Part shown: piece after piece, positions 1 to 7,404 of the stretch
How the letters are laid out: each line of letters begins with the position of its first letter
How positions within the stretch are numbered: position 1 is the first letter of the stretch
Assembly (NCBI GenBank): GCA_030765535.1
Contig: JAVCCH010000187.1
Span: 1 to 41,448 of the forward strand
DNA: 41,448 nucleotides
Reading direction: 5' to 3'
Source: Candidatus Tenebribacter davisii
GTDB taxonomy: Bacteria > Cloacimonadota > Cloacimonadia > Cloacimonadales > TCS61
The notes under the pieces: model-generated
Seen by the model: only the letters and a program-made list of their open reading frames with translations
The model's database searches: none
What the model was told of the DNA's origin: nothing
Program-made: the position numbers and the translations under genes

Positions 1-873
1 ACATTTGCTATGGCTATAATATTCTCTCGAGCCTGTTATAGCTTTACCACAGTGTTTGCAGAAAAGAACATTCCTGAGTGGTAGTCTTTCGTCATTTAAG
101 GTTTTATTTTTTACATTTCTTTGCTTTTTTTTATCTTTGATAATCTCCTGAACATCATTGAAAAGTTTTTTATCAATAACAACTGGAAATTTTCCTTTTA
201 TTGTTTTACCGGTCTTATCATCAATAAGAATTCCTGTATATTTCGGATTTTTTAACCTATGCCTAATTGTACTTTCTGCATTTTTGCTGTATCCTTCTGA
301 GCTAAGTTTTTCACTTATCTCCTTATAGTTATAACCTTTTAATGCTAGAGTGAATATTCTTGTGACTTCATTAACTTCATGTAAGTTACCAAAAATTCCA
401 TAAGGTATTCTCCCAGTAAGTTCTCCTGCATCCTTTCTTAATGCAATACTTTCTCGTGTAGCTTTGGCATTTCTCTTCTTCTCCAGTTCACCTTCATAAG
501 CTTTACTTATAAAGTGAATATATATAGCCTCACCAAGTATCTCAGGAGCACTACAGTCAATCAGTTTTACTTTGTTTTCTCTTAATATATCAACAATCTT
601 ATATGCCAGACCAACTGAGCGGGATAGCCGTTTAGAATCGGATACTATTAGATAATCAACTTCCTCTGAATGCGCTTTAATATAAGCAAGCATCTGATTC
701 ATCTCCAGTCTCTCAGGATCATCTCCTGCAGCTACCTCAGAATAAGTGTTAATCACTTCTAAATTCTCTGCCTTCGCTTTATCATTACAGGTTTCAGATT
801 GCTCCGGTAAAGTGTTATTCCTTTTATGTTGCCTTTTAGTACTAATCCTTGTATATATTATTACACTTTGCAT
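1..873 (-). CDS. Large serine recombinase (resolvase/invertase family), 3' end beyond the window
   Basis: Site-specific recombinase that cuts DNA through a serine nucleophile. I translated it by hand from the minus strand; 291 residues are visible. The N-terminal catalytic domain shows YTRISTKRQ (residues 7-15, nucleophile Ser11) and the arginine motif KRLSRS (81-86). A recombinase domain follows (LTGRIPYGIFG from about 152). A zinc-ribbon begins with CKHC (272-275), and Cys291 is the last residue before the window edge. The start is well supported: AAGGAG lies four bases upstream of the ATG. Proteins of this type move integrative elements or phages. It sits inside the element that ends at the tRNA fragment near 2726. 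Family assignment is firm; whether it is active cannot be judged without the C-terminus. Confidence 0.9.
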   Translation of the reverse strand, partial: MQSVIIYTRISTKRQHKRNNTLPEQSETCNDKAKAENLEVINTYSEVAAGDDPERLEMNQMLAYIKAHSEEVDYLIVSDSKRLSRSVGLAYKIVDILRENKVKLIDCSAPEILGEAIYIHFISKAYEGELEKKRNAKATRESIALRKDAGELTGRIPYGIFGNLHEVNEVTRIFTLALKGYNYKEISEKLSSEGYSKNAESTIRHRLKNPKYTGILIDDKTGKTIKGKFPVVIDKKLFNDVQEIIKDKKKQRNVKNKTLNDERLPLRNVLFCKHCGKAITGSREYYSHSKC

Positions 874-1387
874 GCTACTCCTTTTTCCATAGTAATAAAC
901 GGTTAAGATAATAATAATTACTTATCTTGATACTATCCCATTACTACTCTTAGATAGTGTTTACAGCAATTTACGATTGTAAATTCTTTGTATCTGGTTA
1001 TCTTGTAAAACCAGTGATGGAAATTATTGCCCAACCCTATCTTATCGTATAGCATAGTGTTACAAGAGTAAGACGTTATTCTTCTCAGCAAGATAGCCTA
1101 CTTCAGCACCATCATCTTAGGATTAGATAAGAGCAAAATCAAAAGATAATACTTGAGCATTATTTTTCCCTCCTGATGGAGAATTATTTTTCTATTAGTT
1201 ATAAGAAGAATAATTGATGGTGATGTCAAGAAAATTGGTAGGAGTGGTTTTTATTCTGGATTAGTCCTATGAATTATCCCTTTCTATTGCCTTCATAAGC
1301 AAGTAAATTTGCTTCATTTCTTCTAACAAAATAGTTCGAACTGAGGAGGGTTGGGGGTACCAAACAAGTTAACATCTTTCGCAATTA
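874..1387. other. Gap between the two recombinase genes with inverted repeats
   Basis: Apart from the possible 20-residue peptide, no gene is visible. Two inverted repeats lie just upstream of the serine recombinase start: AAGATAA...TTATCTT (905-928) and AATTTAC-GATT-GTAAATT (968-985). A near-direct repeat, ATAGTGTTTACA and ATAGTGTTACA, occurs near 954 and 1053. These could be regulator or recombinase binding sites, but this is inference. Confidence 0.45.
1098..1160 (-). CDS. Possible 20-residue hydrophobic peptide
   Basis: The reading frame MLKYYLLILLLSNPKMMVLK begins nine bases after an unusually good ribosome site (AGGAGG). A TTGACA hexamer lies further upstream on the same strand, but the best -10 match (TATAAC) is 20 bases away, which is long. 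The peptide is hydrophobic and lies upstream of the serine recombinase, so it could be a leader peptide or a small membrane peptide. It may also be chance. No family is recognised. Confidence 0.3.
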   Translation of the reverse strand: MLKYYLLILLLSNPKMMVLK

Positions 1388-2527
1388 TTAATCTAATCCG
1401 ATACCAGCCAGGGCCTCTGTTGCCATAGTCTTATGCTTCTTAAGAACATGAAGATATTTCATGGTTGATTTTATACTTGTGTGCCCAAGTAACTTGCTTA
1501 CATGATAAATATCCACTCCCTTTAAAAGCAGTAGGCATGCAAAAGTGTGTCTTGCCACATGCCAAGTGATCACTTTTTCAATCCCTGCATTTCTTACCCA
1601 TTGCTTGATCTTTATATTACCTGTTGAATTGGACCCTATCCCTTCAAAGATATGAGAATTACCGTATTTCTTCATCTCAACGACTATTTTAATAGCTTGA
1701 GGTGGAAGTGTGAATTCTACAAACTCTTCAGTCTTACCTTGTTTTATCTTAATTTCATCACCATGGATATCAGAGAACTCTAGATCTTTTAGATCTTCCC
1801 ATCGAAATCCAGATAAACAACCAAATATAAATGCTTTGCATACTACGAATGAATTATTGGGTGGTGGTGTTTTCGCCAGGGACATGAACTCCTCTTCTTC
1901 TAAATACTGCCTATCAGTGATATTGTTCTTAAAAGAGAATTTCCTAGGTATGGGATTTTCGACAATATGATTGTTCTCAACTAAAAAACCCACGAATTCT
2001 TTAAACTTTTGCAAGTAGCTATTTTTTGAGCTATTCAATAAGTCTTGTCTATCTAAGTAGTTCTTAAATTTGAAGCAAAATGGTTTTGTGATATCTTTAA
2101 TCAAGATATTTGGTTTACCCGCATTAAATTTTATGAGATGTGACAATGCATTAGAAAAGTTTTTTTTTGTATTCTTTTTTTTGTATTTAGCGGTATAATA
2201 CTCTTTAAATAAAAACATAAAACTAGCTTCTTGAACGATATTATTTTTGTCGTCCTCATCCATAAAGGTCAAATTTTTTTCAGCCTTAAATTGTCTCTCC
2301 AAGTCATTTAACTTTTTTTTGGCCTGCATGATGATTTTACTATCGTTACTAATAGCTCCAGCAGTACCTTTGATAGTAAGTGATAATGTTCCTCTTCGTC
2401 TATCTAAACCTTTTCGACAAACTTCATAGTTGAGAGAGTATCCGGAAGCAATTTCTCTGAATCTTAGTTTAAAGGTATTTTCGGGTGCATTTTGAGCATG
2501 TATTTTAGCATCGGTTCTCTTATCCAT
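1388..2527 (-). CDS. Tyrosine recombinase / integrase, tRNA-targeting
   Basis: Phage-type integrase of about 379 residues, using the ATG that follows AAGAGGTAATT; an in-frame ATG eight codons further upstream lacks such a site. The N-terminal third is an arm-binding and SAM-like core-binding region. The catalytic domain has SGFRWEDL (Arg near 242), a candidate lysine near 265, HVARHTF (His 323, Arg 326), LGHTS (His 349) and the nucleophile Tyr 358 in MKYLHV. All expected catalytic residues are present. The overall form resembles integrases of Bacteroidota conjugative and mobilisable elements. The gene starts about 170 bases from the tRNA 3' fragment at 2699-2726, the usual position for an integrase next to its own attachment site. 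It is therefore the likely integrase of the element on the left. Confidence 0.93.
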   Translation of the reverse strand: MDKRTDAKIHAQNAPENTFKLRFREIASGYSLNYEVCRKGLDRRRGTLSLTIKGTAGAISNDSKIIMQAKKKLNDLERQFKAEKNLTFMDEDDKNNIVQEASFMFLFKEYYTAKYKKKNTKKNFSNALSHLIKFNAGKPNILIKDITKPFCFKFKNYLDRQDLLNSSKNSYLQKFKEFVGFLVENNHIVENPIPRKFSFKNNITDRQYLEEEEFMSLAKTPPPNNSFVVCKAFIFGCLSGFRWEDLKDLEFSDIHGDEIKIKQGKTEEFVEFTLPPQAIKIVVEMKKYGNSHIFEGIGSNSTGNIKIKQWVRNAGIEKVITWHVARHTFACLLLLKGVDIYHVSKLLGHTSIKSTMKYLHVLKKHKTMATEALAGIGLD

Positions 2528-2698
2528 AATTACCTCTTTTTTAAGATTCAAGTATAAACGTGGCTAAATATGTGGCAAGATTTTTCAAAAATGATTAAAA
2601 AAGAACAAAAAACATAGAGACATTTTATAGGCTTAAATCATTATATTATTATACTTATACATGTCATTACATAAATAACTTGAAAACCTATGATTATT

Positions 2699-2726
2699 CT
2701 GGGTTCAAATCCCAGCGTCTCCGCCA
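2699..2726 (+). other. Attachment site: duplicated 3' end of a tRNA gene (probably tRNA-Ser)
   Basis: The stretch CTGGG-TTCAAAT-CCCAG forms a complete T-arm, followed by a seven-base acceptor strand CGTCTCC, discriminator G and encoded CCA. No D-arm or anticodon arm precedes it, so it is not a whole tRNA. A G discriminator with an expected 5' strand GGAGACG fits tRNA-Ser best. This is the classic product of integration into the 3' end of a tRNA gene. The intact gene should lie to the left of the window, at the other end of the element. Confidence 0.8.
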
Positions 2727-2915
2727 TTTATTTTGTGGCTTGCGCAGCAAACATAAAACCGAACGAGATGTATTTTTTACCTTTTTTCTTAGGAAAAATA
2801 CATCTGTTCGAATTATCGACTTTACAAAACAAAACGATATGAAAGCAAGATGTTGAATTGCGAAGCAAAACACATCGGTCTTATTGGCTTTCTAATAAAC
2901 GATGTGATATTCCAG
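2727..2915. repeat. Intergenic hairpin repeats next to the attachment site
   Basis: No gene is seen. A near-perfect inverted repeat of 17-18 bases (2760-2777 against 2794-2810, one extra base in the left arm) encloses a T-rich loop. Two small hairpins of the pattern TTGC-N3-GCAA occur near 2739 and 2859, and a third with a four-base loop is near 33685. This looks like a dispersed short palindromic repeat family of the host chromosome. Confidence 0.55.
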
Positions 2916-3743
2916 TTACTTTGCTCTTTGTCTTTTTATATACCATAGAATCAATAGAAACAATACCACTACTAATATCAGTACCAACCATGGAAAAGAT
3001 TTGGCAGGAATAATGGTAATCGTCTTGAATCCTTTATAGATAACCGGCGCTTGTGAGAAATTGTAAAATCCAAATTTACCATTCTTATAAGTTTTATCTT
3101 TTATTCTCTTACTGAATATGTTCCGCTCTCCATCTTTTATTGTAATTGTAAATGAATCTGGATCATATTTCAGAATGAATCCATATTCCTTTTCGAACTC
3201 CCATCCTTCTGTTTCCTCATGAAAGAGAAGCGAAACTTTCCCTTCACTACCTTCTGTGTTCCAGAGATCTTCCCCATCGAACGGTTGTGAAGCTTTCAAA
3301 TTGCCAAATTCCGGACCGGTATAATCCGCATTAGCAATTTTAATACTTATGCCCTGTTTTGCCAGTCCGCAACCACCATATTTCTGTTCACCTTTTTTCC
3401 AATCTACCAGATAGAAATGTCCGGGATCCTGATAACCAAAAACAAAACCAACGAAGTCATCATCGCTGTTAGTTTTCATGAGCCATGATCCCTCGATCGT
3501 GCTACCTGTAATATCAATATCACTTACCAGGATCGCAGGATCTCCATTTATATTCTGTGTTGCCCACTGGTTAACATTACTCAGTTCCCATGCTCCGCGT
3601 CCCTGTCCATTAGCAGGATATTTATAGATCACTTCCTTCCAGGCACTAAGGTCAACCCAATTTTCAATATATTCCACTTTTTTGCCACAACCCATACAAA
3701 GCATGATTGCCATTATCAGACAGATCATAATTACATAACGCAT
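2916..3743 (-). CDS. Membrane-anchored thrombospondin C-terminal-like (lectin fold) protein
   Basis: A 275-residue exported protein. The N-terminus is a hydrophobic signal ending in MGC at Cys19, resembling but not matching a standard lipobox. Residues from about 30 to 240 resemble the thrombospondin C-terminal domain, a concanavalin-like jelly roll. DDDFVGFVFGYQDPGHFYLV (94-113) followed by DWKKGEQ is very close to the animal TSP-C core. LLFHEETEGWE, KDKTYKNGKFGFYNFSQAPV and the final FKTI strand also fit in order. A transmembrane helix near 250-268 is followed by KRQRAK. The calcium-binding repeats of animal thrombospondins are absent. An AGAGGGGG ribosome site supports the start. Substrate or partner is unknown. 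Lipidation together with a C-terminal membrane helix is odd, so either the lipobox is not used or the tail is a sorting signal. Confidence 0.7.
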   Translation of the reverse strand: MRYVIMICLIMAIMLCMGCGKKVEYIENWVDLSAWKEVIYKYPANGQGRGAWELSNVNQWATQNINGDPAILVSDIDITGSTIEGSWLMKTNSDDDFVGFVFGYQDPGHFYLVDWKKGEQKYGGCGLAKQGISIKIANADYTGPEFGNLKASQPFDGEDLWNTEGSEGKVSLLFHEETEGWEFEKEYGFILKYDPDSFTITIKDGERNIFSKRIKDKTYKNGKFGFYNFSQAPVIYKGFKTITIIPAKSFPWLVLILVVVLFLLILWYIKRQRAK

Positions 3744-3891
3744 ATTTCCCCCTCTTAAAAAACTATTATTATTTCATTTGTGTTTTAAATCCTTTCTCCT
3801 TGCTTATTCCAACCACGATTTGGAATCTAAATTTGAGTTTACAAGAATTTAGCAACGAAGTAGCACTGACAAGAAAAATTACAGATCCAGT

Positions 3892-5106
3892 CTATTCAGA
3901 TTCTATAACTTCTCCTTTTTCATTTTTTGCAATCCATTGGTTATTTTCTACAGTAAATACTAGCCTTGTACCCTTTTCTCTCAAAACCCACTGGGGAAGA
4001 CGACCTTTCCAATGAATTAGACCGTCAAGGTCAAATGAATTAGCAAAATCCTTAATTTGAATTTTAAATTTATCATTATTAATGACTTCTTCAACTAGGA
4101 CATACTCAACTTTTAACAATCTTAAATATTTCTCAACAATATCTGGTTTTAAAACTAAATTGTCTGTATTGGCTTTCAATGCTAGTGTTGGATACAACAA
4201 ACCAGCAAAAATATTCTGTTGAAAGTGATGTTCTGCAATAGCTATAGAAATTTTGTATAAATATTCACGATCATCAACTATTTTTCTGGCAAATTCTTTG
4301 GAGAAAAATTCTTTTATTATTTTATTAGCGGGTGATTGCTTTTTAATTTCATTATCATTCTGCCAATCTGGACATGCTCTAATTGAACTAAGACTAGAAA
4401 AAACATCTGGATGATATCCGACATTATTCACTAATAAGGGCTCTGTGGTCTCCCAATGAGAAATTACTAAACACTCTTTTGCTTTAACACCGAGTTCCCA
4501 AAATGAGGATTCTCTTGCGGTACTACAGTAAAATAATGACTGTCCTTGCCTTCCAGCTCTATGTAATGTCTTTACATTTTTTTTTGGTGGATAGGATATT
4601 TGTGAAATATATTTAGGTTTATCATTCCATATTACACCACGAAATAGTTTACTTCCTTTTGGAATTATAGGAGTTATCTGAATATACCCCTTTGATAATA
4701 GACCAATATGCTTCTTGATCTCATCAATTGATTCAGTCAATAAATCTAAATTTTTTATTATTTTGATTTTTTTTCTAATTAGATTTAAATCAATGTGATC
4801 AGAAAAAACTGCACTATCAGAAGATTTTATTTTATATTTACCATTTCGAAAAAATTCAACATCACAAGATATTTTAGGAAAAATAGGAGAGTTCTCTAAT
4901 TTTTTTAAATTATCTAATAATATTGGTGTAATATTAAGGTTATGCTTTTCTGCAGATTCACTATCAATTGAATTCAGAGTATAATGTGCTGACCATATTG
5001 AATTATAATTTTGTTTTTCAAAGTGGAAAGTAACTGAATCCCAATTAAGTATGTTTTCAGTCAAAACTTTACTTAATTTTTGTATTGCTTCTTTGTCATA
5101 AACCAT
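3892..5106 (-). CDS. RES-domain protein, possible NAD-consuming toxin
   Basis: A 404-residue protein whose second half fits the RES fold (ParT/MbcT-like; known members degrade NAD+ or ADP-ribosylate). Visible landmarks in order are KLFRGV (Arg156), RAGRQGQSLFYCSTARESSF with Glu204 just after it, and AGLLYPTLALKANTDNLVLKP (300-320). The last corresponds to the usual YPS...G.N.VL.P, but here the serine is threonine (Thr307). Residues 1-150 form an extra N-terminal region that I do not recognise; several RES proteins carry such extensions. Typical stand-alone RES toxins are about 150-230 residues and follow an antitoxin gene. No intact antitoxin is visible in the gap upstream, only short broken frames. 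A membrane signal is absent, so it is cytoplasmic. The RES call is good; the toxin role is inference. Confidence 0.68.
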   Translation of the reverse strand: MVYDKEAIQKLSKVLTENILNWDSVTFHFEKQNYNSIWSAHYTLNSIDSESAEKHNLNITPILLDNLKKLENSPIFPKISCDVEFFRNGKYKIKSSDSAVFSDHIDLNLIRKKIKIIKNLDLLTESIDEIKKHIGLLSKGYIQITPIIPKGSKLFRGVIWNDKPKYISQISYPPKKNVKTLHRAGRQGQSLFYCSTARESSFWELGVKAKECLVISHWETTEPLLVNNVGYHPDVFSSLSSIRACPDWQNDNEIKKQSPANKIIKEFFSKEFARKIVDDREYLYKISIAIAEHHFQQNIFAGLLYPTLALKANTDNLVLKPDIVEKYLRLLKVEYVLVEEVINNDKFKIQIKDFANSFDLDGLIHWKGRLPQWVLREKGTRLVFTVENNQWIAKNEKGEVIESE

Positions 5107-5138
5107 CTATACTCTTTTAGTTTCATTTTAAAATTAAT

Positions 5139-5198
5139 TTAGTTATTTCCTAATATTTGTTCAATACTACATTTTAATTTATCATCAACATCTTCCAT
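5139..5198 (-). other. Short open frame upstream of the RES gene, possible gene remnant
   Basis: The 19-codon frame MEDVDDKLKCSIEQILGNN ends just before the RES gene. The same frame can be read nine codons further upstream before meeting a stop, and an overlapping frame starts MTIRNQRTF. It may be the tail of a decayed small gene, for example an antitoxin, or nothing. Confidence 0.2.
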
Positions 5199-5242
5199 AC
5201 TTAAAAGTTCTTTGATTTCGTATCGTCATTTTTTATTAACAA

Positions 5243-5641
5243 TCACTCTTCCATATAAGCACGCAAATTCTTAACTGCAAAATTGGGATAATCAGATTCA
5301 ATGATCAAACTTGAAGAATAGGTGAGCTGCCAGAGAGTGTTTTCACCGGATGCAAGTGAGTAATTAACTGTAGTTCTTGTGCCACCAAACTTAGTAGTAA
5401 ATGTACTGTCTGCATAAAATTCAGCTTCTATGTACCAAGGTGGATAGAATGTGTCATCACCGTCATTGCTCACAGTTCCTTTTACTATCAATTCTGTGGA
5501 TGTAAATAAGTATTCTGTAATTTCAAAATTTGCGTCATCCAGTACAGATACATCATCAGCACCAACCACACTACTTTCGTTACAGCTTACTGTAAATATA
5601 ACGGTTAATATAATTACAGTAATTGTGATAATAGATTTCAT
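5243..5641 (-). CDS. Small outer-membrane or periplasmic lipoprotein
   Basis: A 132-residue protein with a clear lipoprotein signal: a hydrophobic stretch ends in FTVSC, giving Cys20 as the lipidated residue. The mature part is acidic and beta-rich, with the pattern of a single immunoglobulin-like or FxLYD-like sandwich (ELIVKGTVSNDGDDTFYPPW, then YIEAEFYADSTF). Such domains often occur as small lipoproteins with no known role. The sequence does not reveal a function. It is separated from the RES gene by about 136 bases, so co-transcription is uncertain. The start is preceded by AAAGGAG. Confidence 0.65.
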   Translation of the reverse strand: MKSIITITVIILTVIFTVSCNESSVVGADDVSVLDDANFEITEYLFTSTELIVKGTVSNDGDDTFYPPWYIEAEFYADSTFTTKFGGTRTTVNYSLASGENTLWQLTYSSSLIIESDYPNFAVKNLRAYMEE

Positions 5642-5687
5642 AATATACTCCTTTTGTTCAAAATTATATTTGCTTTCATCCCGTACT

Positions 5688-6161
5688 TCAATTAATCAAT
5701 TTATTTACAAATTCATCAATTGCTTCATAATCAATCTCACTTACATCAGTGGATCTACCCGATATTTTTTTTATAATTATTTTCTCAATAAAATTCATTT
5801 TGTCAAAGATGAATTCTCCTCTAAAATAACCATTCACTATTGATCTATTTCGTAATTCTTGCGGATAAGCATTTTCAAATTGCTCATTACGCTTATCAGT
5901 TTTATCCATGCAAACCATGAATAAAGCAGTTCGTTTTGTAAGAAGCACGTCAATATTTTTAGCAATAAATTGTTTTAGCTTTTTCTGCATAGATCCGAAA
6001 TGAATTGAGCCACCGATAATTATTGTGTCATAATTTTCCAAAACAATCGATGAAGAAGAACTAAGGTTGAACATTGTTGAATTTTCAATTTTATCACTTA
6101 ATAATTTTGTTATCTTTTCAGTTGTCCCATGTTTTGACATATAAATAATTGCAGTTTTCAT
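5688..6161 (-). CDS. Flavodoxin-domain protein (HemG-like)
   Basis: A 157-residue flavodoxin. The FMN phosphate loop is seen at the N-terminus as YMSKHGTTEKI. The second strand IIIGGSIHFGSMQKKLKQFI matches the flavodoxin and menaquinone-dependent protoporphyrinogen oxidase (HemG) pattern. I take the ATG preceded by AAAAAGGACATAAT as the start, not the GTG six codons upstream. HemG uses FMN to oxidise protoporphyrinogen to protoporphyrin during heme synthesis. However, many proteins of this pattern are general electron carriers, and no heme gene lies nearby. The protein is cytoplasmic, possibly membrane-associated. Fold confident, exact reaction not. Confidence 0.75.
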   Translation of the reverse strand: MKTAIIYMSKHGTTEKITKLLSDKIENSTMFNLSSSSSIVLENYDTIIIGGSIHFGSMQKKLKQFIAKNIDVLLTKRTALFMVCMDKTDKRNEQFENAYPQELRNRSIVNGYFRGEFIFDKMNFIEKIIIKKISGRSTDVSEIDYEAIDEFVNKLIN

Positions 6162-6193
6162 TATTATGTCCTTTTTCACTTTTCTATCTCATG

Positions 6194-6218
6194 TCACACT
6201 AAGTTAATCAAAGTGTGA
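6194..6218. repeat. Inverted repeat between kdsD and the flavodoxin gene
   Basis: TCACACT and AGTGTGA form a perfect seven-base stem with an 11-base loop, 32 bases upstream of the flavodoxin start. There is no T-run, so it could be an operator rather than a terminator. The rest of this 193-base gap shows no gene. Confidence 0.35.
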
Positions 6219-6354
6219 AGGTAGCCTTTCTAAGTTGCCCGGCAAGAGAACTCAATCCTTCGATAAATTCAGGAATTTCACAAGCTCGTGATATAAATAT
6301 TACTTAATTACTTCTTATGTTACGTCTCTTTTGAGATAGAGATAGCAGGATGAG

Positions 6355-7320
6355 TTAGCCTACAACACCTGCATTGATAAGGTCATGCATATGCAGCATA
6401 CCGACAGGTTTATTATTCTTATCAACTATCGGCAGCATGGTTATCTTATTGTCTTCCATTAAATTCAAGGCATCAACGGCTAATTCTTCCGGCTGCATAG
6501 ATTTTGGATCTACTATCATAACTTCTGTAACTTTCAGATTCAGATCAGTTAAACCTTTTTCCATCATTCTACGCAGATCACCATCAGTAATTATGCCAAT
6601 AAGTTTACCTTCATCATTTATTACACTGGTACATCCCAAACCTTTAGAGGTCATTTCAATTATCGCTTTATTCATTTTTGCAGAATGGGCAACAATTGGA
6701 TTATCCTTGCCGGAATGCATTAAATCATTAATTTTACAGATCAGTCTTTTGCCAATTGTTCCACCAGGATGGAATTTAGCGAAATCATTTTCATCGAAAT
6801 TCCTTTTTTTAAGCAAAGTAACTGCAATTGCGTCACCCACAGCTAAAGCAACCGTTGTACTGGCAGTTGGGACAAGACCGAATTGTTCATATTCTTTCGG
6901 GACAAAGCAATCAATTGTAATTGATGCATTATTTGCTAATTGAGATTTCAGATTTCCAGTTAAAGCAATAATTGGAATTTTACGGAATTTAATATATGGT
7001 ATTATAGAAGTAAGTTCATTAGTATTTCCGCTATTAGAAACAGCGATAACCACGTCATTATCTTCCAGCATACCAAGATCTCCATGAATCCCTTCTGCAG
7101 CATGCAAAAAAATTGCTGTAGTACCTGTACTCACCAGAGTTGCTGCAATTTTACGTGCAACTATTCCAGTCTTCCCCATTCCGGTAACAACGACTTTTCC
7201 CTTGCAATTGAATAATAGATCTATCGCAGCTTCGATCTTGGAATCAATTCTATCTGCAACTTCGTTTATTGCTTTAGCTTCCAATTTCAGTTCATCTTTA
7301 ATGAATCTGATAATATCCAT
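6355..7320 (-). CDS. kdsD: Arabinose-5-phosphate isomerase
   Basis: Interconverts ribulose 5-phosphate and arabinose 5-phosphate, the first step of Kdo synthesis for LPS. The 321 residues are the usual length. A SIS sugar-isomerase domain runs from about 35 to 180, with TGMGKTG (46-52), SNSGNTNEL (95-103) and the family signature FHPGG (His184). Two CBS domains (about 205-321) follow, with VINDEGKLIGIITDGDLRR near the middle. An AGGAGC ribosome site sits directly before the ATG. It lies downstream of thrS on the same strand, but two palindromes in the gap may separate their expression. With rfaE2 elsewhere in the window it shows that the organism makes Kdo- and heptose-type LPS core. A GutQ paralogue role cannot be excluded. 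Confidence 0.93.
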   Translation of the reverse strand: MDIIRFIKDELKLEAKAINEVADRIDSKIEAAIDLLFNCKGKVVVTGMGKTGIVARKIAATLVSTGTTAIFLHAAEGIHGDLGMLEDNDVVIAVSNSGNTNELTSIIPYIKFRKIPIIALTGNLKSQLANNASITIDCFVPKEYEQFGLVPTASTTVALAVGDAIAVTLLKKRNFDENDFAKFHPGGTIGKRLICKINDLMHSGKDNPIVAHSAKMNKAIIEMTSKGLGCTSVINDEGKLIGIITDGDLRRMMEKGLTDLNLKVTEVMIVDPKSMQPEELAVDALNLMEDNKITMLPIVDKNNKPVGMLHMHDLINAGVVG

Positions 7321-7347
7321 TTTTGCTCCTGAGTTATCTTTCGTAGG

Positions 7348-7390
7348 GGTAGAATATTCTACCTTCTTTTTTAACAGCTCAATGAGCTGT
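7348..7390. repeat. Two adjacent perfect palindromes between thrS and kdsD
   Basis: GGTAGAATATTCTACC (7348-7363) is a 16-base perfect palindrome. ACAGCTCA-A-TGAGCTGT (7374-7390) is an eight-base stem with a one-base loop. On the strand of the flanking genes neither is followed by a T-run, so they are poor terminators. The AGCTC/GAGCT core recurs in the hairpin at 37809-37827 and, interrupted, at 41221-41300. Confidence 0.55.
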
Positions 7391-7404
7391 CACTACAATT
7401 CAGC

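Noticed and set aside
2699-2726. A complete tRNA gene
   Set aside because: Only T-arm, acceptor strand and CCA are present; the preceding 80 bases cannot form D and anticodon arms.
7374-7390. Rho-independent terminator for thrS
   Set aside because: The stem is good but on the minus strand it is followed by TAAAAAAG, not by a T-run.
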